Shown here: piece after piece, positions 42,283-51,088 of the stretch
Layout: every line of letters starts with the position of its first letter
How positions within the stretch are numbered: position 1 is the first letter of the stretch
Assembly: GCF_000164135.1 (NCBI RefSeq)
Contig: NZ_GG770555.1
Coordinates: 308,952-372,619, forward strand
Direction: 5' to 3'
DNA from: Mycobacterium parascrofulaceum ATCC BAA-614
GTDB taxonomy: Bacteria; Actinomycetota; Actinomycetes; Mycobacteriales; Mycobacteriaceae
Length of the DNA: 63,668 nt
Program-made: the position numbers and the translations under genes
The notes under the pieces: generated by a model
Told to the model about the DNA's origin: nothing
Databases searched by the model: none
What the model saw: the letters and a program-made list of their open reading frames with translations, nothing else

Positions 42283-43677
42283 TCAGGTGTGGTCGTGCCC
42301 GGGCTCGCTGCAATTCAGCAGTTCTTTGAGCGCGGCGGGGAACGTGTCGGCGAGGTCCCAGGGGTCGGTCACCAGGTCGGGGCAGGAGACCAGGCCGATG
42401 CCGAGCCGGCCGTTGAGGGACATGACGGTGATGTTGAGCCCCGCGCCGGCGATCAGCGGGCCGAGCGGATACATGGCGTCGACCCGGCAACCCATGAAGT
42501 ACAGCTGTTCCTGGGGGCCGGGCACGTTGGACAGCACCAGGTTGTGCGGGAGAATTTCGGGCAGCGGAATCCGGGGCAGCAGTTTCATCGCGGCGCCGAA
42601 CATCGTCTGCCCCGCCACTTGAGTCCAGTCCTGCAGCAAGCTGGGACCCATCGCGGCAGCGTGGTCCTTGGCCGCCGCGTTGCGTTCCGCGATGCTGCCC
42701 AGTCGTTCGGCGGGATCGTCGATATGGGTTTCGAGCCGGCACAGCATCCACGTCGTCTGGTTGCGGCCCGGCCGGTCGCTTTTGCCCCGCACCGATACCG
42801 GCACGCTGGCCACCATCGGGCTGTCCGGCAGCGCATCACGGTCCAACAGGTACTGGCGCAGCGCGCCCGCGCACAGGGCGGTCACCACGTCGTTGATCGT
42901 GACCCCGAACCGGCGTTTGACCTTCTTGACGTCCTCGAGGTCAAGGGTCGTCAGGGCGACACTGCGGCGCCGGGTGAAATGGCCGTTGAACGCCGTCGGC
43001 GGCGCCGCGAACGGGGCGGCCATGGTGTTTCCACCGCCGCGGGCGCGCAGGATCGTCTGTGCCAGCGTCAGGGCGGTCGCCGGCAGCACTTTGGCCAGCC
43101 GCCATGGCCGTAACCCGGCACCGAGGAGCCCGGACGCCGCGATCTGCAGGGGATTCGCCCCGCCGATGCGAGTGGCCGGCTCGGGCGCCGGGGCGTTCGG
43201 CGCGGTGCTGCACAGCTGGGCGAGCAGGTTTGCGCCGCCCACCCCGTCGACCACCGCGTGGTGGGCCTTCAGGACGACGGACACCGCATCCCCGCCGTGC
43301 AGACCCTCGATCACCCACATCTCCCACAGCGGGCGGTCGCGATCCAGTGCCAGCCCGGCGACGTGCCCGCAGATCTCCGCTAACTCCCTGGATCCCCCGG
43401 GCGCCGGCAGCGCCACCCGGTGAAGGTGACGCGCCAGGTCGAAACGGTCGTCGTCGACCCAGACGGGATGGTCGAAGTTCAGCTGGTTGTCGGCCAGCTT
43501 GAGGCGGAATTCCGGCACCGCGTCCACCCGCGCCGACAGCGCCGTCCGGAATGCGTGGAAGGTGTAGCCGCCCGGCATCTCACCGGGGTCCAGCTCCAGC
43601 ACACAGCAAACATTCAAGGGCTGTGTCGGCGATTCCATGTACAAAAAGAACGCGTCTAATCCACTGAGTCGTTGCAT
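42283..43677 (-). CDS. Wax ester synthase/diacylglycerol acyltransferase (WS/DGAT, Tgs family)
   Basis: A 464-residue acyltransferase making triacylglycerol or wax esters from acyl-CoA. Start MQRLSGLDAFFLYMES is the family's usual N-terminus. Active site HHAVVDG at 139-145, PLWEMW before it, and NLVLSNVPGPQEQLYFMGCRV in the C-terminal domain. A longer start at 43704 (MAALMRRAK) exists. Upstream of the HsaD-like gene. M. tuberculosis has many paralogues that store lipid during stress; which one this corresponds to cannot be said. Confidence 0.92.
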   Translation of the reverse strand: MQRLSGLDAFFLYMESPTQPLNVCCVLELDPGEMPGGYTFHAFRTALSARVDAVPEFRLKLADNQLNFDHPVWVDDDRFDLARHLHRVALPAPGGSRELAEICGHVAGLALDRDRPLWEMWVIEGLHGGDAVSVVLKAHHAVVDGVGGANLLAQLCSTAPNAPAPEPATRIGGANPLQIAASGLLGAGLRPWRLAKVLPATALTLAQTILRARGGGNTMAAPFAAPPTAFNGHFTRRRSVALTTLDLEDVKKVKRRFGVTINDVVTALCAGALRQYLLDRDALPDSPMVASVPVSVRGKSDRPGRNQTTWMLCRLETHIDDPAERLGSIAERNAAAKDHAAAMGPSLLQDWTQVAGQTMFGAAMKLLPRIPLPEILPHNLVLSNVPGPQEQLYFMGCRVDAMYPLGPLIAGAGLNITVMSLNGRLGIGLVSCPDLVTDPWDLADTFPAALKELLNCSEPGHDHT

Positions 43678-43876
43678 TTTCGCTCGTCTCATCAACGCGG
43701 CCATGACCGCTGGTCACATGACCTATGGTCACCCCCCGGCCCCACCGCGACCGCAATCGGGGGTCGACCGCAATCTGTAGGTGTGATTTCTATCTGTAGC
43801 CGCTGGGCGGTCTCAGGCAAACATCCGCGCTAGACATCTAACGAAATCGCCACCGGCGTTCATCTCCGCGCGCCGC

Positions 43877-44320
43877 TCACCCGCCCGCACGCTGCCGAGC
43901 CATGGCCGAGTCGGGGGTCGCCCAGTCGGTCGACACCTTCCGGTGGTTGATCAGCCAGGTGTCGCCGGCGGGCACCAAAGTGTCCCGGTAGCGGCCGAAA
44001 TGGTCGAGCCCGACGTGGGTGACGACGGTGAAGTAGGACGAGACGTGGGCCGCCTCGCGCGTCATCCCGGTGAACAGCACATTGGTCAGGTTGTGCCGGA
44101 CGATCGGCTTGACGCCGGCGGGCCGGGCGACGCCGACACCGCCGAGAAACGAAGCGATCGCCGATCGCCCGCGCAGCGGTTCGAGGCCGCGGATCTCCAG
44201 GACGCCGTCCACGCAGAACGTCTCGGCGAGCCCGGCCACGTCGCCGGCGTCGCCCGCCCAGTTGTACCGCGCCAGGGTGTCGCGAATCCGCTCACGCGCC
44301 ACCAATTCCCATGTCTGCAC
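43877..44320 (-). CDS. SnoaL-like/NTF2-fold protein
   Basis: A 147-residue NTF2-like protein: RERIRDTLARYNWAGDAGDVAGLAETFCVDGVLEIRGL opening, strand HNLTNVLFTGMTREAAHVSSYFTVVTHVG, C-terminal INHRKVSTDWATPDSA. Many actinobacterial catabolic clusters encode several such proteins of unproven function; this is the third in the window. It starts at ATG 44320 and is alone on the minus strand between WS/DGAT and a 57-aa gene. A bile-acid-dehydratase-like role is possible but unsupported. Confidence 0.78.
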   Translation of the reverse strand: MQTWELVARERIRDTLARYNWAGDAGDVAGLAETFCVDGVLEIRGLEPLRGRSAIASFLGGVGVARPAGVKPIVRHNLTNVLFTGMTREAAHVSSYFTVVTHVGLDHFGRYRDTLVPAGDTWLINHRKVSTDWATPDSAMARQRAGG

Positions 44321-44365
44321 CGTCGTGACTCCTCGGGCGCAGCCTAATACCCGAATGCGCCGCGG

Positions 44366-44539
44366 CTACCGCACGATGTGGGGCCGGAACACGCGTGGGA
44401 CGGCCGGTGTCACCCCGTTGAGATCGAAGACCGCGATCAGGGCCCGCAGCAGGGCGGGGGACCAGTCCTCGAAGGGCTGGGCGTCCAGCCGGTCGATGAC
44501 TTCGGCGCGCAGGTATTCGATGCCCTGGTGGTCGCTCAC
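44366..44539 (-). CDS. Small hypothetical protein, 57 aa
   Basis: A short gene starting at GTG 44539: VSDHQGIEYLRAEVIDRL, then PFEDWSPALLRALIAVFDL. Well-formed amphipathic helices and plausible codon use suggest a real protein, but a longer frame overlaps the molybdopterin oxidoreductase start, so the beginning is uncertain. No family recognised. It is 45 bases upstream of the SnoaL gene at 43877-44320 in the same direction. Confidence 0.5.
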   Translation of the reverse strand: MSDHQGIEYLRAEVIDRLDAQPFEDWSPALLRALIAVFDLNGVTPAVPRVFRPHIVR

Positions 44540-44740
44540 GGCGCACCCCGATGCGGCGGGCCCGCTTGGATGCTCAACGAGCCGGCTCCCTTCCGTGAAC
44601 GTGTCCTCCGGGGTCGACGCTAATTTCGGCGACGCGGCCTTGTACAGCTGGGCGGCCAGATTCAAATGTCTCTCAAGGAAATACCGCGCGCACGGCGCTT
44701 GGCACTTCCGCGACGGTCGGTAGCGGAATACAGTGGGTGG

Positions 44741-46975
44741 GTGACGACGGGCGAAGATGGCAGGCACCTGCGCACCTGTCCCCTGTGTGAAGCCATGTGC
44801 GGCTTGGAGATTCACGTCGACGGCGGCAGGGTCACCGGCATCCGGGGGAACCGCGACGACGTGTGGAGCCGCGGACACATCTGCCCGAAGGGTGTCTCAC
44901 TTGCGGCCCTGCACGACGACCCGGACCGCATCCGCCGGCCGATGATCAAGGTGGACGGGCAGTGGCGGGAGGTCAGCTGGGACGCGGCGTTCCGTCGCTG
45001 CACCGAACTGCTCACCCCGGTGATCGAGAAGTACGGCATCGGCGCGGTCACCGCCTACACCGGCAACCCGCTGGCGCATTCGTTCTCCCTCGCCCGGTAC
45101 GCGGGTGTGCTGATGGGCATGTCCGGGATGCCGGTCACCTATTCCCCGGGGACGGTCGACCAATGGCCGAAGAACCTGTCGTCGCACCTGATGTACGGCC
45201 TCTGGTGGAACTTTCCCGTGCCCGACATCGAACGCACCGACCTGATGGTGATCATGGGCGCCAACCCCGCCGCGTCGCAGGGGTCGTTGTTGGCCGCGCC
45301 CGACGTGATGGGGCTGATCGACGGTATCCGCAAGCGTGGCAAGGTGATCGTGATCGACCCGGTGCGCACGCCGACGGCGGCGCGCGCCGACGAATGGCTT
45401 CCCATCGTGCCCGGCACCGACGCCGCACTGCTGCTGGCCGTCGCGCACACGCTGTTCGACGAAGACCTGGTCGCTCCCGGCCCGCACCTCGACGGTGTCG
45501 AGACGATGCGCCGGGTGGCCGCCGACTGGCCACCGAAACGGGTCGGCGCCGTCACCGGCATACCCGAGGCCCGCATCCGGCTACTGGCCCGCGAGCTCGC
45601 CGGGACCGAGAGATCGGTGGTGTACGGGCGAATCGGCCTGTGCAACCAGGAATTTGGCAGCCTGGCCAGCTGGCTGGTGGATGTCGTCAACATCCTGACC
45701 GGTCACTTCGACGTGCCCGGGGGAGCGATGTTTCCCCGGCCGGCGGCCTGGTCGATCACCACCCAGCCCTTGCCCGGGCTGGAAGGCGGCCTACCGGAAT
45801 TCGGCCGCTGGCACACCCGGGTGCGCGGGGCGAAGGAGGTGCTCGGTCAGGCACCGGTGTCCTGCATGGCCGAAGAGATCGCCACCCCGGGCGAGGGGCA
45901 GCTCAAGGCGCTGATCACCGTCGCCGGCAACCCCGTTCTGTCCACCCCCGGCGGCGACAAGCTCGACGAGGTGCTGCCGATGCTGGAAGCGATGATCTCC
46001 GTTGACCTTTGGATCAACGAGACGACGCGGCACGCCGACGTCATCCTGCCGGGGCTGTCCCCGCTCGAGCAGCCGCACCACGACGACCTGATCCTGCTCT
46101 TCGCGATCCGGAGCATCGCGAATTACTCCGCGCCGGTGTTCGACCCGGGGGACCGCCCGCACGAGTGGGAGATCCTCATCCGGCTGACGGGCCTGTGCAC
46201 CGGCACACCGGCCGAAGACGTCGACGTGGCCGCGATCGACGACGGCTTCTTCGATTACCTGTCGTTCACCCGGGGCCTCGACGGGGCGGAGATCCGCAAG
46301 CTCTACACGCAGGGCGGTCCCGAACGCATGCTCGACCTCACACTGCGGACCGGTCCCTTCGGGGACCAGTACGGCAAGAACCCCGGCGGGCTGACGCTGG
46401 ACCTGCTCAAGGCCAACCCGAACGGCATCGACTTCGGGCCGATGGTGCCGCAGCTGCCCCACATCTTGGGCACGCCCGACAAGAAGATCCGGCTCGCGCC
46501 GCAATACCTGCTCGACGATCTGCCCCGGCTGGCCGCGCGGCTGGAGCGCCCGGCCGAGCCGCTGGTGCTGGTGAGCCGCCGGCACCTGCGATCGAACAAC
46601 ACCTGGTTGCACAACGTGCCGGCGCTGATGAAGGGAAAAGACTGCTGCACGTTGCTGATTCACCCCGACGACGCCGCGCACTGCGGAGTCGCCGACGGCG
46701 ACGTCGTCACCGTGAAATCGGCCGCGGGCGAGATCAGGGTGCCGGTCGAGGTCACGGACGCGATCAGGCCGGGCGTGGTGTCGATGCCGCACGGCTGGGG
46801 CCACGACAAGCCGGGCACCCGCATGGCGGTCGCCAACGGCTCGCCGGGGGTCAACACGAATGTCCTTTCCCCGCCGACGTTTATCGACGAACCGTCGGGC
46901 AACGGCGCGCTCAACGGCATACCGGTCACCATCATCGACGACCGAGCGCGGTTCCGGCCCGCACAGAAACTTTGA
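44741..46975 (+). CDS. Molybdopterin oxidoreductase (DMSO reductase family) with N-terminal [4Fe-4S] site
   Basis: A 744-residue molybdo-bis-MGD enzyme. [4Fe-4S] ligands are Cys13, Cys16, Cys20 and Cys48 (CPLCEAMC, HICPKG). The molybdopterin regions are DLMVIMGANPAASQG and GTRMAVANGSPGVNTNVL, with the C-terminal beta-barrel SRRHLRSNNTWLHNVP. No Tat signal, so it is probably cytoplasmic. No electron-transfer partner gene is adjacent. Similar mycobacterial proteins (Rv0197 type) have no defined substrate. Start GTG 44741. Confidence 0.9.
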   Translation: MTTGEDGRHLRTCPLCEAMCGLEIHVDGGRVTGIRGNRDDVWSRGHICPKGVSLAALHDDPDRIRRPMIKVDGQWREVSWDAAFRRCTELLTPVIEKYGIGAVTAYTGNPLAHSFSLARYAGVLMGMSGMPVTYSPGTVDQWPKNLSSHLMYGLWWNFPVPDIERTDLMVIMGANPAASQGSLLAAPDVMGLIDGIRKRGKVIVIDPVRTPTAARADEWLPIVPGTDAALLLAVAHTLFDEDLVAPGPHLDGVETMRRVAADWPPKRVGAVTGIPEARIRLLARELAGTERSVVYGRIGLCNQEFGSLASWLVDVVNILTGHFDVPGGAMFPRPAAWSITTQPLPGLEGGLPEFGRWHTRVRGAKEVLGQAPVSCMAEEIATPGEGQLKALITVAGNPVLSTPGGDKLDEVLPMLEAMISVDLWINETTRHADVILPGLSPLEQPHHDDLILLFAIRSIANYSAPVFDPGDRPHEWEILIRLTGLCTGTPAEDVDVAAIDDGFFDYLSFTRGLDGAEIRKLYTQGGPERMLDLTLRTGPFGDQYGKNPGGLTLDLLKANPNGIDFGPMVPQLPHILGTPDKKIRLAPQYLLDDLPRLAARLERPAEPLVLVSRRHLRSNNTWLHNVPALMKGKDCCTLLIHPDDAAHCGVADGDVVTVKSAAGEIRVPVEVTDAIRPGVVSMPHGWGHDKPGTRMAVANGSPGVNTNVLSPPTFIDEPSGNGALNGIPVTIIDDRARFRPAQKL

Positions 46976-47108
46976 AGCCGCCTAACCCTTTTCCCGCCCT
47001 TTTCTTAGCGCCCCTCCCGAACGTTAACGGCACGTGCCGGCCTGTGGTTCATCCCACCCGGGCGCCATCCCGATGAACCCTCGGGGCAAGCCCGTCGTCG
47101 GCATAGGC

Positions 47109-48215
47109 ATGACTGCAACAACGCATCTCACCACCACGCGCCGGGCCGCCCGTAGCGGACGCGGCGCACCGCACATCGCCGGGGCGGCGGTGGCATTCAC
47201 ACCGCACCGCTACAACCAGGACGAGGTCGCCCGCGAGCTCACCGAATTCACCGACCCGCGCTTCCTGCGCTTCGCCCAGACGACGGGGGTCGACCACCGC
47301 AGCCTCGCCCTGCCGTTGTCCCGCTACCCGCGGTTGAGCGGCTTCACGGAGGCGAACGACGCCTACCTCCAGGTCGCCGTCGACCTCGGCGAGCGGGCGA
47401 TGCGTTCGGCGCTGGACGAGGCCGGCATCGCACCGCACGAGGTGGACACGATCGTGATGGTCTCCAGCACCGGCATCGCGGTGCCCACCATCGACGCGCG
47501 CCTGATGAGCCGAATCGGGCTGCGGCCCAACATCAAACGCGTCCCGCTGTTCGGGCTCGGCTGCGTGGCCGGGGCCGCCGGCATGGCGCGCGTGCACGAC
47601 TACCTGCACGGCTACCCGGGGGATGTCGCCGTGCTCCTGTCGGTCGAGCTGTGTTCCCTCACGCTGCAGCGTGACGACACGTCGATCCCCGCGCTCATCG
47701 GGGTGTCCTTGTTCGGCGACGGCGCCGCCGCCGTGGTTGCCACGGGTGCCGACCGAACTCCCATGAACCCGAAGACCAATCATGCGCCGCGAGTCCTCGC
47801 CACCCGCAGCCGCGTGATCCCCGAGACCGTCGACGTGATGGGGTGGAACGTCGGATCCAGCGGATTCCAACTAGTGATGTCGCGCGACGTGCCGAAGATG
47901 GCCGAAGTCCACCTGCGCGACGAGGTCGACGCTTTCCTGGCCGACCATGGCCTGTCCCTGGCCGACATCTCGGCGTGGGTGTGCCATCCCGGCGGCCCGA
48001 AGGTCCTCGACTCGATCGAGGACGCCCTGGACTTGCCGCCCGAGGCGCTGGCGCACAGCCGAAACTCGATGCGCGACAACGGCAACATCTCGTCGGCGTC
48101 GGTGCTCGACGTGCTGCGTCGCACCGTCGCGGAGCCGCCGCCCCGGGGCGCCTACGGCGTGATGCTGGCGATGGGCCCGGGCTTCAGCTTCGAACTCCTG
48201 TTGCTGCAGTGGTGA
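47109..48215 (+). CDS. Type III polyketide synthase (chalcone synthase-like)
   Basis: About 368 residues. Catalytic Cys152 is in FGLGCVAGAAG, the His in WVCHPGGPKVL and the Asn in MRDNGNISSASVL, with the C-terminal GPGFSFELLLLQW typical of the family. It condenses acyl-CoA starters with malonyl-CoA to alkylpyrones or resorcinols; M. tuberculosis Pks11/Pks18 are relatives. The N-terminus is uncertain (ATG 47073 or 47109). It is followed, 11 bases later, by an ICMT-type methyltransferase, a pairing also seen in the Bacillus bpsA-bpsB alkylpyrone operon. Confidence 0.9.
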   Translation: MTATTHLTTTRRAARSGRGAPHIAGAAVAFTPHRYNQDEVARELTEFTDPRFLRFAQTTGVDHRSLALPLSRYPRLSGFTEANDAYLQVAVDLGERAMRSALDEAGIAPHEVDTIVMVSSTGIAVPTIDARLMSRIGLRPNIKRVPLFGLGCVAGAAGMARVHDYLHGYPGDVAVLLSVELCSLTLQRDDTSIPALIGVSLFGDGAAAVVATGADRTPMNPKTNHAPRVLATRSRVIPETVDVMGWNVGSSGFQLVMSRDVPKMAEVHLRDEVDAFLADHGLSLADISAWVCHPGGPKVLDSIEDALDLPPEALAHSRNSMRDNGNISSASVLDVLRRTVAEPPPRGAYGVMLAMGPGFSFELLLLQW

Positions 48216-48226
48216 GGGGCGAGGCC

Positions 48227-48730
48227 ATGTACTACTACCTGTTCATTCTGGCGATCGCCGCCGAACGCTTGGTCGAGCTGGCCGTCTCCCGTCGGAACAC
48301 CAAATGGTCGCTGGCGCAGGGGGGCAAGGAGTTCGGCCGCGATCACTACCCGGCGATGGTCTGCATGCACGCGCTGTTGCTGGTGTCGTGCGTCGTGGAA
48401 ACCCGGGCCTTCGCGCGGCCGTTCGTCCCGTGGCTGGGCTGGCCGATGCTCGCGGTGGTGGCGCTCAGCACGGCGGTGCGCTGGCGCTGCGTGAGCGTGC
48501 TCGGCAAGCGCTGGAACCCGAGGCTCATCGTGATCCCGGGTGCCCCGTTGGTGCGCGACGGGCTGTACCGATGGGTGCGCCACCCCAATTACGCCGCGGT
48601 CGCGGCGGAGGTGGCCGCGCTGCCACTGGTGCATTCGGCCTGGCTGACGGCGATCGTGTTCAGCGTGGCGAACGCGCTGGTGCTCAACGTCCGGATCCGG
48701 GCGGAGAACGCCGCGCTGGGCCTGGCCTGA
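48227..48730 (+). CDS. Isoprenylcysteine carboxyl methyltransferase-like (ICMT) membrane protein
   Basis: A 167-residue membrane protein with about four hydrophobic helices (FILAIAAERLVELAV, PAMVCMHALLLVSCVV, LAVVALSTAVRWR, LTAIVFSVANALVL). The SAM-binding motif of ICMT-like enzymes is visible as LYRWVRHPNYAAVAAE, followed by a Glu-rich end. ATG 48227 has GAGGGG 8 bases upstream; GTG 48212 overlaps the PKS stop. In the Bacillus pair the homologue O-methylates alkylpyrones; the same role is likely here. Confidence 0.85.
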   Translation: MYYYLFILAIAAERLVELAVSRRNTKWSLAQGGKEFGRDHYPAMVCMHALLLVSCVVETRAFARPFVPWLGWPMLAVVALSTAVRWRCVSVLGKRWNPRLIVIPGAPLVRDGLYRWVRHPNYAAVAAEVAALPLVHSAWLTAIVFSVANALVLNVRIRAENAALGLA

Positions 48731-48746
48731 GCGCCGCCCGGGCACG

Positions 48747-49592
48747 TCAGGGTGCGATGGGACGATTCGTCCATTCGCGGTCGGGCCGGCGTGACGAGCG
48801 GAACCAACCGCCCGCCGCGCCGGTACCGCCGTCGGTCGGAACGGTGTGGCCCGTGACGAACCCAGACAATTCCGACGCCAGGAACAAGATGACGCGGGCT
48901 TGATCCTCGGGAACGCCCATCCGGCCGACCGGTACCCAGTGGGGCCACTGCGCCCGCTCGTCGGCCGACAGCCACTGCGAGTAGGGCACCTGCAGGGATT
49001 CCGTGACGTCGGGGGCGATGGCGTTGACCCGCACCCCGTGCGAGCCCACCTGCACCGCCAGGCTGCGGGTGAACTGGATGACGGCGGCCTTGAACGCGGC
49101 ATAGACCGGATCTTCCGGGTAGCCGCGCAGGCCCTCGATCGACGACACGTTGACCACCGCGCCGGCCCGCCGGGCGACCATCGCCGGCAGGAATGCGCGG
49201 GTGACCAGGAAGACGTGCTGCAGGTTGATCCGGTACAGCTCGTCCCAGAATCGCGGGTCGGTGTCGACGAAGTTGCCGGGATGCCGCAGCCAGTGGCCCA
49301 CGTTGTTGACCAGCACGTCCACCCGGCCATAACGGTCCAGCACCGACCGCGCCAGCTCGTCGACCGCGGCCGCGTCCCGGACGTCGGTGACCACCGCCAC
49401 GGCCGAGGCATCGGAGGCCGCGATGTCGTCGACCGTCCGCGCGGCGAGCCCGCCATCGATGTCGACGATGACCACGTGCGCGCCGTGCCGGGCGAACAGC
49501 CGGGCGGTGGCCGCTCCGATGCCGCCCCCGCCACCGGTCACCACGGCCACCCGGTCGCGCAACAGCGCGTCAACGCCCGTTTCGTCGTTCAT
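48747..49592 (-). CDS. Short-chain dehydrogenase/reductase
   Basis: A 281-residue SDR: TGGGGGIGAATA, DIDG after strand 2 (NAD-type), NNVGHW, Ser in NVSSIEG, and Tyr-Lys in VYAAFKAAV. C-terminal end DGGTGAAGG then a short basic tail. It is convergent with the ICMT gene, 16 bases apart, so it belongs to neither neighbour with certainty. The substrate is unknown. Confidence 0.86.
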   Translation of the reverse strand: MNDETGVDALLRDRVAVVTGGGGGIGAATARLFARHGAHVVIVDIDGGLAARTVDDIAASDASAVAVVTDVRDAAAVDELARSVLDRYGRVDVLVNNVGHWLRHPGNFVDTDPRFWDELYRINLQHVFLVTRAFLPAMVARRAGAVVNVSSIEGLRGYPEDPVYAAFKAAVIQFTRSLAVQVGSHGVRVNAIAPDVTESLQVPYSQWLSADERAQWPHWVPVGRMGVPEDQARVILFLASELSGFVTGHTVPTDGGTGAAGGWFRSSRRPDREWTNRPIAP

Positions 49593-49746
49593 CGCTCATA
49601 TCTTGGGCCACCGGCCAACTGCGGCGCTCCCCGGGCGGGCGATGCGACCGAAACCGTCCCTATACCCAGCGCACACCCGCGGTAAACCGTGATGTACCCA
49701 ACATTCGCGGGGCCTTCACCGACAGTTTTTCGTGGCCACGGGCGGG

Positions 49747-49776
49747 TATACCGTCCGCACTTAGGAGGGATTTGCA
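49747..49776 (+). promoter_or_regulatory. Probable -10 and strong Shine-Dalgarno of the esterase gene
   Basis: TATACC at 49747-49752 is a possible SigA -10, and AGGAGG at 49763-49768 is a full Shine-Dalgarno 8 bases before the ATG at 49777. The start site would lie near 49759, leaving a leader of under 20 bases. No clear -35 was found. Confidence 0.45.
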
Positions 49777-50823
49777 ATGGTTAGCACCATCGCTCCACGT
49801 CGTGACTTGCCGAGTGTATTGCCCAGCGGCGCAATGAAACGGCGAGTCCACCACCGCCACAGCCCGCAATCGTTCGCGGTGTCGTTGGCCAGCCGGCTGA
49901 TCGTGAAGAACACGGTGCGCGCGTGGGCGTTCACTCCAAACCTGCACTGGCCGTTCGAATACGTCGACGGTCTCGCGGGATTTATGCCGCGAATCGGCAT
50001 CTCGGCGAACATCGAACCGGTGCGGCTGGAAAATTGTGCGGCCGAGTGGATTTGCGCCCCCGGCGCCTCGACCGACCGGGCGATCCTGTACCTGCACGGC
50101 GGCGCCTTCCTCACCTGTGGCCTCAACACGCACCGCTCGGTGGTCACGCGTCTCTCGAAGGCGGCCGACGCCGCCGTGCTGACCGTCGGATACCGCAAGC
50201 TGCCCTCGCATCGCATCACCGACGCGGTCGACGACGGGATGAGCGGGCTTCGCTGGTTGCAGGACCGGGGTTTCGACGGCGAACGGGTGGTCATAGCCGG
50301 TGACTCGGCCGGTGGATACCTCGCGTTCATGACCGCGCTGCTGGCCATCGAGAGCGAGACGATGAGGCCCGCCGGGATCGCCACCATCTCACCCTTCACC
50401 GATGCCGACCCGGTCCGCAAGCTGAAGCACCGCAACGCACGCAAGTGCTCGATGTTCACGCGCGGCGCGCTGTCGATGTTCGCCCAATACCTCAGCCAGG
50501 CGGAACTTTTGGAGGGGCGCGGCGATTCCACCGTGGCGTCGCCCGTGGACGCCGACCTCTCCTCCCTGCCGCCGGTCACCATCCATGCCAGCTCCGACGA
50601 GTTGCTCCTTCCCGATGCCGAACTGATGGCAAAGCGCCTGGAATCCAGTGGGATCCCGTGCGACCTGCACCTGTGGGACGGACAGATTCACGACTTCCCG
50701 CTGGCGGCCGACATCTTGCCCGAAGGCAGGCGGGCCATCCGCTACATCGGCAACTTCATCAAAGACGTCACCGCGGCCCGCGAGCCGTGGCGCCGTGGCC
50801 TCCCCGCGACCGCGGCGGGCTGA
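49777..50823 (+). CDS. Alpha/beta-hydrolase, HSL family (LipN/LipU-like) esterase
   Basis: A 348-residue esterase with an N-terminal helical cap. Oxyanion motif YLHGGAFLTCG, nucleophile Ser in AGDSAGGYLAF, catalytic Asp in ASSDELLLPD, and His in GQIHDFPLA. No cleavable signal is evident despite a basic N-terminus (MKRRVHHRHS). Reliable start with AGGAGG. It stands alone, divergent from the SDR and 265 bases upstream of the Rv1747-like transporter, where PknF sits in M. tuberculosis. Confidence 0.87.
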   Translation: MVSTIAPRRDLPSVLPSGAMKRRVHHRHSPQSFAVSLASRLIVKNTVRAWAFTPNLHWPFEYVDGLAGFMPRIGISANIEPVRLENCAAEWICAPGASTDRAILYLHGGAFLTCGLNTHRSVVTRLSKAADAAVLTVGYRKLPSHRITDAVDDGMSGLRWLQDRGFDGERVVIAGDSAGGYLAFMTALLAIESETMRPAGIATISPFTDADPVRKLKHRNARKCSMFTRGALSMFAQYLSQAELLEGRGDSTVASPVDADLSSLPPVTIHASSDELLLPDAELMAKRLESSGIPCDLHLWDGQIHDFPLAADILPEGRRAIRYIGNFIKDVTAAREPWRRGLPATAAG

Positions 50824-51088
50824 CCAACTCCCGAATTGGCTGTGCGGCAGGTGACTCGAGTCATCGGCCGCCGCGGCTACCGCCCGCGGTTCGGTGGCTC
50901 GGCGTGCACCAGCGCCGTCTCGCGTTGCTCCCGCCAGTCGGGTGCGGAAGCCTCGAGCCGCACCGCGCTGCCACGGGTCGTCGCCGGGCGGGGCCGGCGG
51001 TGGCACGCAGCCGCTCGACGGCGTGCGGCGGGGGACCGGTCCACATTCGCCGTCCCGATTGGCGCGGCTGCCGATACAGTTGGTCGTG

